Both the position numbers and the translations under genes were made by a program. A DNA stretch of 64,000 nucleotides from Nonomuraea sp. NEAU-A123 (GTDB lineage Bacteria > Actinomycetota > Actinomycetes > Streptosporangiales > Streptosporangiaceae): positions 124,001-188,000 of the forward strand of contig NZ_JAHFZZ010000003.1 in the NCBI RefSeq assembly GCF_018603905.1, read 5' to 3'. Of the stretch, positions 59,014-64,000 are shown one piece after another (the first letter of the stretch is position 1; every line of letters begins with the position of its first letter). Under the pieces are notes generated by a model. The model saw only the letters and a list, made by a program, of their open reading frames with translations, had not been told where the DNA came from and did no database searches.

Positions 59014-59328
59014 ATGACGAACGAAGGCGTGAGCGGGGCGGTACTGTCCGCGCTTGCTGACCTCGAACACGCGTTTGGTGCGGCCATAACGGCGATCAAC
59101 GCCGAACCCGACCACAACCGTGCATACAGCGGTGCAACGGAACTGGTCGAAACGCTGCGGAAGCTCTTTGAAGCCTCAGCGGAACAGCGTGCTCTTTCGG
59201 CAGCTCGCATTTTTGAGCAAGAGGAAATGTCGTTGGCTGGATTGGCTGGCCGCATCGGTGTATCGAAGGCACGCGCAGCCCAACTAATCAAGACCGCAAA
59301 AGATGCCAACGACCAACGTGAAACGTGA
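59014..59328 (+). CDS. Small protein with C-terminal sigma-like/HTH motif
   Basis: The product has 104 residues. The N-terminal helices (VLSALADLEHAFGAAITAIN, ELVETLRKLFEASAEQRALS) are followed by an HTH, FEQEEMSLAGLAGRIGVSKARAAQLIKTAK (given here in halves: EMSLAGLAGRIGVS and KARAAQLIKTAK). It has the same plan as the 105-residue protein at 61478-61795. There is no ribosome site before the ATG, and TACGCT lies 8 bp upstream, so the mRNA may be leaderless. It is probably a DNA-binding regulator of its three-gene block. Confidence 0.7.
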   Translation: MTNEGVSGAVLSALADLEHAFGAAITAINAEPDHNRAYSGATELVETLRKLFEASAEQRALSAARIFEQEEMSLAGLAGRIGVSKARAAQLIKTAKDANDQRET

Positions 59329-59340
59329 TGGAGAAAATCG

Positions 59341-59892
59341 ATGACCGAGCGGACAGAGGTAATCGTTGAGGTCTGGCCCGTATCGGCCGACGAAGTCGGT
59401 CTATGGCTGATTAGTGGCAACGACGCATGGCGTTCTGAAGCCGTACTGCAAGACAGCGACCCTCACACAGCCGTAACGGACCTACTGAAGGCGAACGATG
59501 CGTCAGAGGGCGTTAAACTCCTGCACTCGACTTCATGGCGCGCAGAAGAAACGGCCGTCGTCCTGACATACGTTGCGGTCATTGGCTGCGCGGCCTTTGT
59601 ACGGGACAAATGGCAAAGCGCAGCTCCAATCAGTCCGGTTCTTCCAAGTGCAGTAGGGAAGCCGATTGCGGTTGAGGCCACTGAGGCCCCAATCCCCCGG
59701 TACATCGACGTTCTCATGCACGGATTGCGACACCTTCAGTTCCTTCTGCAAACCGACTCGGCGGCACGGTCGGCTCTCTGCGGCAAATGGCCAGACCATC
59801 TAGCGGTCTTCCGGCCAGCGCTCGCAGGTATGTACGACCATGAACATGGAGAGGAGCCGATAACGCTCCCAGAAGGACAAAGAGCGCAATAG
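59341..59892 (+). CDS. Conserved protein of unknown function
   Basis: The product has 183 residues and is not recognised. The N-terminal half has beta character (EVIVEVWPVSADEVGLWLIS, EGVKLLHSTSWRAEETAVVL) with a hydrophobic segment VVLTYVAVIGCAAFV that could be a buried strand-helix. The C-terminal part is helical (YIDVLMHGLRHLQFLLQTDS) and histidine-containing. It follows the HTH gene by 12 bp with GGAGAAAATCG upstream of the ATG, so is in the same operon. Base composition is lower in GC than the chromosome. Confidence 0.65.
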   Translation: MTERTEVIVEVWPVSADEVGLWLISGNDAWRSEAVLQDSDPHTAVTDLLKANDASEGVKLLHSTSWRAEETAVVLTYVAVIGCAAFVRDKWQSAAPISPVLPSAVGKPIAVEATEAPIPRYIDVLMHGLRHLQFLLQTDSAARSALCGKWPDHLAVFRPALAGMYDHEHGEEPITLPEGQRAQ

Positions 59893-59921
59893 TCCAACAC
59901 TCGAACGACAAAGGCGTAAAA

Positions 59922-60230
59922 GTGGCAGAAGAAACACCCGACCAGATACATGTGCAGCAGCGTGCCGCTAAAGTCCTCGAAAAGCTTCTAGCTCGCACCA
60001 TAAACGAAAAGTTGCCAGTCATTAGCTGGACCATCGCCAGTAGCGCATCTCAAGCCGCGCTTACAGGGCACTGCGATGCGGGGGATGCCGAGCAACGGCG
60101 CAGCAATTTCGAGGCATGGCGCGAGGCTCTTACAGCCAATGCCCTCTCCAGCGAGAACGCGACTAGGTTGCATGCAACCGTGACGGACAATTATGCGGAC
60201 CTAGATATCGCTCTTATCGCAGAGATATAG
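59922..60230 (+). CDS. Small helical protein of unknown function
   Basis: The product has 102 residues, is predicted all-helical and includes QRAAKVLEKLLARTINEKLP, ISWTIASSASQAALTGHCD and NFEAWREALTANALSSENAT. AAAGG upstream supports the GTG start. It is third in the rightward block and ends 25 bp before a strong terminator. No family is recognised. Confidence 0.65.
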   Translation: MAEETPDQIHVQQRAAKVLEKLLARTINEKLPVISWTIASSASQAALTGHCDAGDAEQRRSNFEAWREALTANALSSENATRLHATVTDNYADLDIALIAEI

Positions 60231-60254
60231 TGCGGGATCATATCTGGGCAAACC

Positions 60255-60283
60255 AAAGAGACTCCGTCTCAGACGGAGTCTCT
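60255..60283. terminator. Bidirectional terminator between the two cargo gene blocks
   Basis: GAGACTCCGTCT is followed after about 1-3 nt by its complement AGACGGAGTCTC, flanked by AAA on the left and TTTTG on the right. It lies between converging operons and should serve both. Confidence 0.88.
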
Positions 60284-60311
60284 TTTGTGTTTCTTGCCAG
60301 GGACAGGCCCG

Positions 60312-61481
60312 CTAACGCAGAACTCCTGCATCCTTCAAACGACGCCTAATCGTTTCTCGATCACGTCCCAGCGATCGACCAATAGCACCAATTGACTCCC
60401 CGGCTGTATACCGCGCTACCAATTCATTCTCACTCACCCCGAGGTCCACAGGACGATTCTCGGATCCTGCCGGACGTATCTCGATTCCCATGTCGTCCAA
60501 TCGGCGCTTAATCACTCCCCAGCCGAATCCCAGCGATCGGCTAATAGCACTGACTGACTCCCCCGCCTCATAGCGTTTTGCTAGTTCTTCATCCGATACA
60601 CCAAGGTTCAGACGTTTTGAAGCGCCCCGCGAGCGCAGCTCTATTTCCGCCTTCTTCAGTCGGCGCTTTATCGTCGTTAAATTCAGATTCAGCGATCGGC
60701 CGAGGTCGGCCATTGACTCACCGGCTTTGTAGCGCTTTATGAGTTCCTCATCGGTGATGCCTAGATCAATTAATTTCGGAGCCGCAGGGCGTATCTCAAC
60801 TCCCGCGCTGTACAGTTTTTCCGAGATGCCTGCTGTAGTCATGTTAAACGACACGCTCAAGGCCCGTATCGTTTCGCCATCTTCATAGCGCCTAACCAGT
60901 TCGGCGGTAACCGGATTGCTCGTCCCGTTTGAAGACATGCGTTTAAGCTCTGCGGCCCTTATCCGCTTAATTATAGTTTGCTTGGTCATGCCGATCGACT
61001 CAGCGATGGCGTCAATGGATTCGCCTGACCGGAACCGTGCGGCAAGTTCATTATTGTCGAGGTTCTTAGTAATTTGATCCTTGGCGCGAAACCTGCGCCG
61101 CTCATCCTCCGATACCCGAATGATTCCAGCCGCTCTCATTTTTCTACCCAGCGTCGATTCGGCGATACCCAGTAATGCCGCAAGGTCATGTGCCCTCTCG
61201 CCGTCACAGTACCGCTGAGCTAGCTCTGCGTAGGTCATGCTGTGCCCCACCACTACCGCATTTTCCCTGACTTCAAGGCGCGGCGCTCCCTTCTTTGCGC
61301 GCTGAATCCCGTAACCCCTCGGACGCATCTGGATTCCCCAATCCGTGGCGATCCTATAGAGCGACGTGGGTGAAATACCAAGTGACGCGGCGATACCCCT
61401 AATCGATTCGCCGGCATAGTACCGTTTTGCTAATTCGCGCTTCCCAACACCGGCTTCTTCCAATCTGTCTTCTGCCTTCAT
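60312..61481 (-). CDS. Protein made of seven tandem helix-turn-helix modules
   Basis: The product has 389 aa. Seven modules follow the consensus ELxxRYxxGESIxxIxxSLG, 4-5 residues, T-I-x-R-R-L-x-x-A-G-I, starting near residues 16, 86, 145, 194, 246, 299 and 353. Each looks like a resolvase/invertase-type (HTH_7) or sigma-4-like HTH. Modules 5-7 are nearly identical with linkers of the type IEIRPAGxxxxxDLGVSDEEL, pointing to recent duplication. Recognition helices differ (SPTSLYRIATDW, TKQTIIKRIRAA, DRETIRRRLKDA). No catalytic domain is present. It is the last gene of a four-gene operon, overlapping the previous by ATGA. A modular DNA-binding role is inferred. Confidence 0.85.
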   Translation of the reverse strand: MKAEDRLEEAGVGKRELAKRYYAGESIRGIAASLGISPTSLYRIATDWGIQMRPRGYGIQRAKKGAPRLEVRENAVVVGHSMTYAELAQRYCDGERAHDLAALLGIAESTLGRKMRAAGIIRVSEDERRRFRAKDQITKNLDNNELAARFRSGESIDAIAESIGMTKQTIIKRIRAAELKRMSSNGTSNPVTAELVRRYEDGETIRALSVSFNMTTAGISEKLYSAGVEIRPAAPKLIDLGITDEELIKRYKAGESMADLGRSLNLNLTTIKRRLKKAEIELRSRGASKRLNLGVSDEELAKRYEAGESVSAISRSLGFGWGVIKRRLDDMGIEIRPAGSENRPVDLGVSENELVARYTAGESIGAIGRSLGRDRETIRRRLKDAGVLR

Positions 61482-61795
61482 TTCTGGGTCTCCTTCTGGG
61501 ATGCAGCCTTGAGAAGCTGAAAAGCGCGCTGCTTGGACATCCCCAATTTTTGTGCGAGACCTTCCAACGACAAGTTCTCAGCCTCGCGGATTTGAGCCGC
61601 GACCTTTGCGCGTGTCAGCGCGACATCATCCGCTATGTCGCGTAGCCCAGTTGCTAACTGAGTAACGCTGTCGAACGCTTCTTGAAGGTCAGACGCGCTT
61701 TCTAGTTCCGACTTAGCCCTGTCACATATCTGCTGGATCGCAGCAATGACGCTGCCAGATGGAGGCCCTTGTAGGATGTCGTTTCCTTCACTCAT
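61478..61795 (-). CDS. Small protein with C-terminal sigma-like/HTH motif
   Basis: The product has 105 residues: helical N-terminus (SVIAAIQQICDRAKSELESA, DSVTQLATGLRDIADDVALT), then an HTH with ENLSLEGLAQKLGMSKQRAF and QLLKAASQ. It is clearly of the same type as the 104-residue protein at 59014-59328. ATG 61795 was chosen; the frame is open upstream, but that overlaps the preceding gene. It overlaps the seven-HTH gene by 4 nt, so both are made together and may act as a pair. Confidence 0.75.
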   Translation of the reverse strand: MSEGNDILQGPPSGSVIAAIQQICDRAKSELESASDLQEAFDSVTQLATGLRDIADDVALTRAKVAAQIREAENLSLEGLAQKLGMSKQRAFQLLKAASQKETQK

Positions 61796-62099
61796 AAGAG
61801 CCGTCCCCATCCATCCGATCTGGCGCTTTGATTCCAAAGTCTTTCAGAAACTCGGCTAGCAACTCATCGGCACGTTCTTTGGCTTTTTCCACGGACGGGA
61901 ACTCCTTCGTCTCGCCCACGAGTCCGTTTTTTCCGGGAAGACGTGGATAGAGAATGAAGCGAACGCGTGCCGCAATCGAAAAAGCCCTTATTCTGCCGAC
62001 CATCCCGTATTCGATATCGTGGAATACAGGCGACCGCTCCCACTTAATCCGTGGCGCGACTATTTGAGAAGCTCGGCTGGATGGCATATTCCTAGTCAC
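61788..62099 (-). CDS. Small protein of unknown function
   Basis: The product has 103 residues, begins VTRNMPSSRASQIVAPRIKW, has a beta-rich middle (FSIAARVRFILYPRLPGKNG) and ends with a helix (SVEKAKERADELLAEFLKDF). The GTG at 62099 overlaps the methyltransferase stop (GTGA) and has GGGAG 7 nt upstream. Its 3' end overlaps the next start by 8 nt. The fold may be a small beta-sheet plus helix as in dsRBD-like or YcfA-like proteins, but this is not more than an impression. Confidence 0.65.
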   Translation of the reverse strand: MTRNMPSSRASQIVAPRIKWERSPVFHDIEYGMVGRIRAFSIAARVRFILYPRLPGKNGLVGETKEFPSVEKAKERADELLAEFLKDFGIKAPDRMDGDGSYE

Positions 62100-62920
62100 C
62101 GCTTTCTCCCTACCCCAGCAAGAAAGTCGATTTTCTCGGCGTCGATTTCGACGAACGGGTCGCATGGATCTGACCGCCATAGTGGCGCCCGGACCAATCC
62201 TGGCTCGACCAATTCGAGTTCTGCGTTCGTGAAGAAGCGTGCTATATCCTCCTCTGAACGGAGCACTGCTGGGGCCGAAGCGCCCTTATAGGCTTGTACG
62301 GCGGCGACCGTTCTCGGTGCCTCTAGCACATGACTTAGTACAAGGAAGCTGCCGGATACTGTCGCATCCATGAACGCCTTCACGATCCCATAAGGGTCTT
62401 CTGAAGGTTTTATGAAGTGCAAGGACGCCACCATCAACACACCGATTGGACGTTCAAAGTCCAGCAGGGTTGCGGCATCTTCACAGACTTTCTTCCAGTC
62501 GCGTAGATCGCGCTCCAACATTTGTGTTCGATCATCGGTAGTGAGCAGCGCGCGGCCATGAGCTACGACGACCGGGTCATAATCCACGTACATGGTGAGC
62601 GCGTCGGGGTTAGCCTTCTGCGCAACCTCATGTACATTGCCTTGGCTGGGAAAGCCGGTACCCAGGTCGAGGAACTGCGCGATCTTTTCTTTGCGCGCTA
62701 GATGATCCACTGAACGCCCGAGAAATCGACGGTTAGCGAGCGCGCACGCCTTTGCCTCAGGATTCAGTTTGAGCGCTCGCCAGCACGCCTGTACATCGGC
62801 CGCATAGTTGTCTTTCCCGCCCAGGTACCAGTCGTACATTCGCGCCACGTTTGGCACATTGGGATTTACGATTCTGTCGGTCGGTGGCTGGTTTTTGCCT
62901 GTGGAGACGGTCGGGCTCAT
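62096..62920 (-). CDS. SAM-dependent methyltransferase, DUF574/Methyltransf_19 family
   Basis: The product has 274 aa. PNVARMYDWYLGGKDNYAAD is the hallmark N-terminal motif of this actinomycete family. The SAM site is FLDLGTGFPSQGNVHEVAQK, with VDYDPVVVAHGRALL and ERPIGVLMVASLHFI as following strands. Such genes are numerous in Streptomyces-like genomes, often beside HTH proteins; substrates are unknown. The ATG at 62920 was chosen since GGAGGTCGAT precedes it directly. It is the first gene of a tightly overlapping four-gene operon ending with the seven-HTH protein. Confidence 0.92.
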   Translation of the reverse strand: MSPTVSTGKNQPPTDRIVNPNVPNVARMYDWYLGGKDNYAADVQACWRALKLNPEAKACALANRRFLGRSVDHLARKEKIAQFLDLGTGFPSQGNVHEVAQKANPDALTMYVDYDPVVVAHGRALLTTDDRTQMLERDLRDWKKVCEDAATLLDFERPIGVLMVASLHFIKPSEDPYGIVKAFMDATVSGSFLVLSHVLEAPRTVAAVQAYKGASAPAVLRSEEDIARFFTNAELELVEPGLVRAPLWRSDPCDPFVEIDAEKIDFLAGVGRKR

Positions 62921-63080
62921 ATCGACCTCCATGGAGTCATGCGCGTCTGATCTCGCTTCTTGCTTGGAGGCCCAGCGTTGGAGATCGCTGCGCCAGACGT
63001 TCCATGTCGGGTTGCGCTCTAGCGCTCACCGGGGCCGGCGCTGTAGGCCAGTCCATTCGGATCGCTCACCCAGGGGTGCC

Positions 63081-63132
63081 CATACCTGCGACTGTACCCC
63101 TATAGGTATGTTCTCCTCCAGTAGTTGTACAC
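63081..63132. promoter_or_regulatory. Operator-like repeats upstream of the GntR-type gene
   Basis: CATACCT (63081-63087) and AGGTATG (63104-63110) are exact inverted repeats 16 bp apart and enclose CTGTAC (63092-63097); TTGTACAC follows at 63125. The CTGTAC core echoes the CGTACAG sites near 58.9 kb, which hints at autoregulation by the same protein. Confidence 0.45.
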
Positions 63133-63166
63133 ACTCTTTCAAGTGGGAGTAGCGCTCCCCTTGGGC

Positions 63167-63673
63167 ATGAGTGCGCTTACTTACTGTGCGAGGGTGCTCG
63201 ATCGTGAGGGGCCTGTGCTCCTATATGTGCAGATAGCGGAGCAGCTCAGGGCGCGCATCGCCTCCGGTGAGCTGCTGCCCGGTTCTCCCTTGCCCTCTGA
63301 GGTCGATCTAGTGGCGACATACGGCGTTACCAGGCAGACCATTCGGCGCGCTCTCGCCCTCCTCAAGGAAGAGGGAGCGATCTATTCGTCTCAGGGACGC
63401 GGCACCTTCGTCGGACCGGAGGATGCACCCCAAGCGCCGCACAGGATCCCCGTCTATCAGCAGATCGCGAACGAACTCATCGAGCAGATCAAGACAGGCG
63501 AGTACATCCCAAACCGTCTCATCCCCAGTGAGAAGACGCTCAGCCAGCGCTTTGACCGGGCTGCAGGCACCATCCGCCAAGCACTCGCGTACATGCGTGA
63601 GTTGGGGTGGGTAATCACCGTTCCCCAGAAGGGCACCTATGTTGCGAGGGTCGAGGACTGGCCCGAGCGTTGA
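63167..63673 (+). CDS. Regulator with two tandem GntR winged-helix domains
   Basis: The product has 168 aa. The first GntR N-terminal domain (LYVQIAEQLRARIASGELLP, then GVTRQTIRRALALLKEEGAI and GRGTFV) is followed at about residue 95 by a second (VYQQIANELIEQIKTGEYIP, RAAGTIRQALAYMRELGWVI, QKGTYV). There is no effector-binding domain. pSAM2-type elements are controlled by a GntR protein (KorSA), so a similar role over transfer genes is likely. The start is unsure: ATG 63167, or GTGs shortly after it with GAGGGG upstream. Confidence 0.85.
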   Translation: MSALTYCARVLDREGPVLLYVQIAEQLRARIASGELLPGSPLPSEVDLVATYGVTRQTIRRALALLKEEGAIYSSQGRGTFVGPEDAPQAPHRIPVYQQIANELIEQIKTGEYIPNRLIPSEKTLSQRFDRAAGTIRQALAYMRELGWVITVPQKGTYVARVEDWPER

Positions 63674-63788
63674 GCGGCTCCACCGTCACAGGTGTAGCTC
63701 TACAGGGATCTAACTATCGCCGCGCAGTCGAGTGGTTACCCATAGTCCGCGCCGTACGGTGAGGAAAACCCCCTGTTTAGGAGGATGT

Positions 63789-63869
63789 ATGACCCCCGGC
63801 TGCGGAAATTGCGACTGCTTCGTCATGGAGACGGGCACCCTGTTGGTTCACCAGGGCGACAACATCTAG
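63789..63869 (+). CDS. 26-residue cysteine-rich peptide
   Basis: The ORF reads MTPGCGNCDCFVMETGTLLV and ends HQGDNI. AGGAGGATGT before the ATG is a near-ideal ribosome site, and a 12-bp hairpin follows the stop. Three cysteines within six residues (CGNCDC) suggest metal binding or a modified peptide. An overlapping ATG at 63785 in another frame has no room for a ribosome site. No biosynthetic enzymes are seen next to it within the window. Confidence 0.5.
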   Translation: MTPGCGNCDCFVMETGTLLVHQGDNI

Positions 63870-63875
63870 GGGCAC

Positions 63876-63913
63876 AGATTGGGGGAGCCAGCACGCGCCG
63901 ACTCCCCCGATCT
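63876..63913 (+). terminator. Hairpin after the cysteine-rich small ORF
   Basis: AGATTGGGGGAG pairs with CTCCCCCGATCT over 12 bp with one G-T pair; the loop is 14 nt. There is no T-run. It probably ends the transcript of the small ORF. Confidence 0.65.
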
Positions 63914-64000
63914 GACTCGCCATCGCTGGCGGGGACGTCTGGCCAGTCACGTCATGCAGGTCTGAGAGGCAACACTCTCTAGAAAATATCTTCCTATTCT

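Larger units (their letters stand above)
52811..64000. mobile_element. Integrative (probably conjugative) element, left part
   Basis: The element begins at the broken SDR codon and includes a serine integrase, a FtsK/TraB-like translocase with small accessory genes, a GntR-type regulator and two cargo gene blocks. Base composition is visibly lower in GC than the flanking chromosome, especially at 52.8-54.4 and 59-63.7 kb. The set resembles actinomycete integrative and conjugative elements (AICEs), though these mostly use tyrosine integrases at tRNA genes. No replication initiator is visible and the right junction lies outside the window. Confidence 0.8.

Noticed and set aside
62851..63152. 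Short plus-strand frames between the methyltransferase and GntR-type genes
   Set aside because: They overlap the methyltransferase start region and operator repeats, have no ribosome sites and no recognisable protein features.
63785..63982. 65-codon frame starting at ATG 63785
   Set aside because: Its ATG is inside the ribosome site AGGAGGATG and the product is low-complexity basic; the overlapping 26-codon ORF at 63789 has proper spacing.
1..64000. tRNA, rRNA and CRISPR arrays
   Set aside because: No T-loop plus acceptor stem combination, rRNA-like stretch or regularly spaced direct repeats with unique spacers was found by reading; a tRNAscan and CRISPR search would be decisive.

Overview
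The window is high-GC actinomycete chromosome, most likely from the Streptosporangiales (a Nonomuraea-like organism). The grounds are the very high third-position GC, frequent GTG/TTG starts, cvn 'conservon' GTPase operons, an F420-dependent nitroreductase-type protein, DUF3151, and a fused ECF sigma factor with a secreted C-terminal part. The family-level placement is an inference from gene style, not from a marker gene.

Layout. 1-12 kb: a partial NYN-domain protein, an ECF sigma/anti-sigma/exported-domain fusion, pyrE, a membrane protein, DedA, class II aldolase (fba), DUF3151, purA, two GNAT acetyltransferases, a glycerophosphodiester phosphodiesterase and corA. 12-17 kb: purD-purC (4-base overlap), a MurA enolpyruvyl transferase and a cyclase-like/HTH regulator. 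17-21 kb: rhodanese, EamA transporter, nitroreductase-hemerythrin fusion and hisC-type aminotransferase. 21-31 kb: a cell-surface glycan locus (NrtR-type regulator, exported DUF4434-like protein, three glycosyltransferases, UDP-ManNAc dehydrogenase, UDP-GlcNAc 2-epimerase); the last two would together make UDP-ManNAc uronic acid. 31-39 kb: FAD monooxygenase, lipoprotein, an NfeD plus two-flotillin operon, a Tat-exported spermidine-dehydrogenase-like flavoprotein and an SDR. 39-46 kb: a complete conservon (cvnABCD) meeting tail-to-tail a second partial conservon (cvnA, cvnC). 46-52.5 kb: small redox and regulator genes (MarR/VOC, HxlR/FMN reductase) and a CoA-transferase/MaoC pair resembling mesaconyl-CoA handling enzymes.

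From about 52,811 to the end lies an integrative element of lower GC. A large serine integrase sits next to an SDR gene that has been cut at its catalytic Tyr-x-x-x-Lys motif. Behind it are a FtsK/TraB-like DNA translocase with a chain of small overlapping membrane and Cys-motif genes (conjugation module), then a cargo/regulatory region with two divergent gene blocks and a regulator made of two GntR winged helices. No replication initiator or second junction is visible, so the element runs past the window.

Most notable are: (i) a 389-residue protein built of seven tandem helix-turn-helix modules, the last gene of a tightly coupled four-gene operon in the element; (ii) a roughly 112-bp structured intergenic repeat present twice in the chromosomal part (31.2 kb and 46.5 kb), with near-identical blocks and hairpins preserved with different sequence; (iii) a 14-bp inverted repeat next to the conjugation translocase; (iv) the insertion junction and its possible effect on integrase expression.
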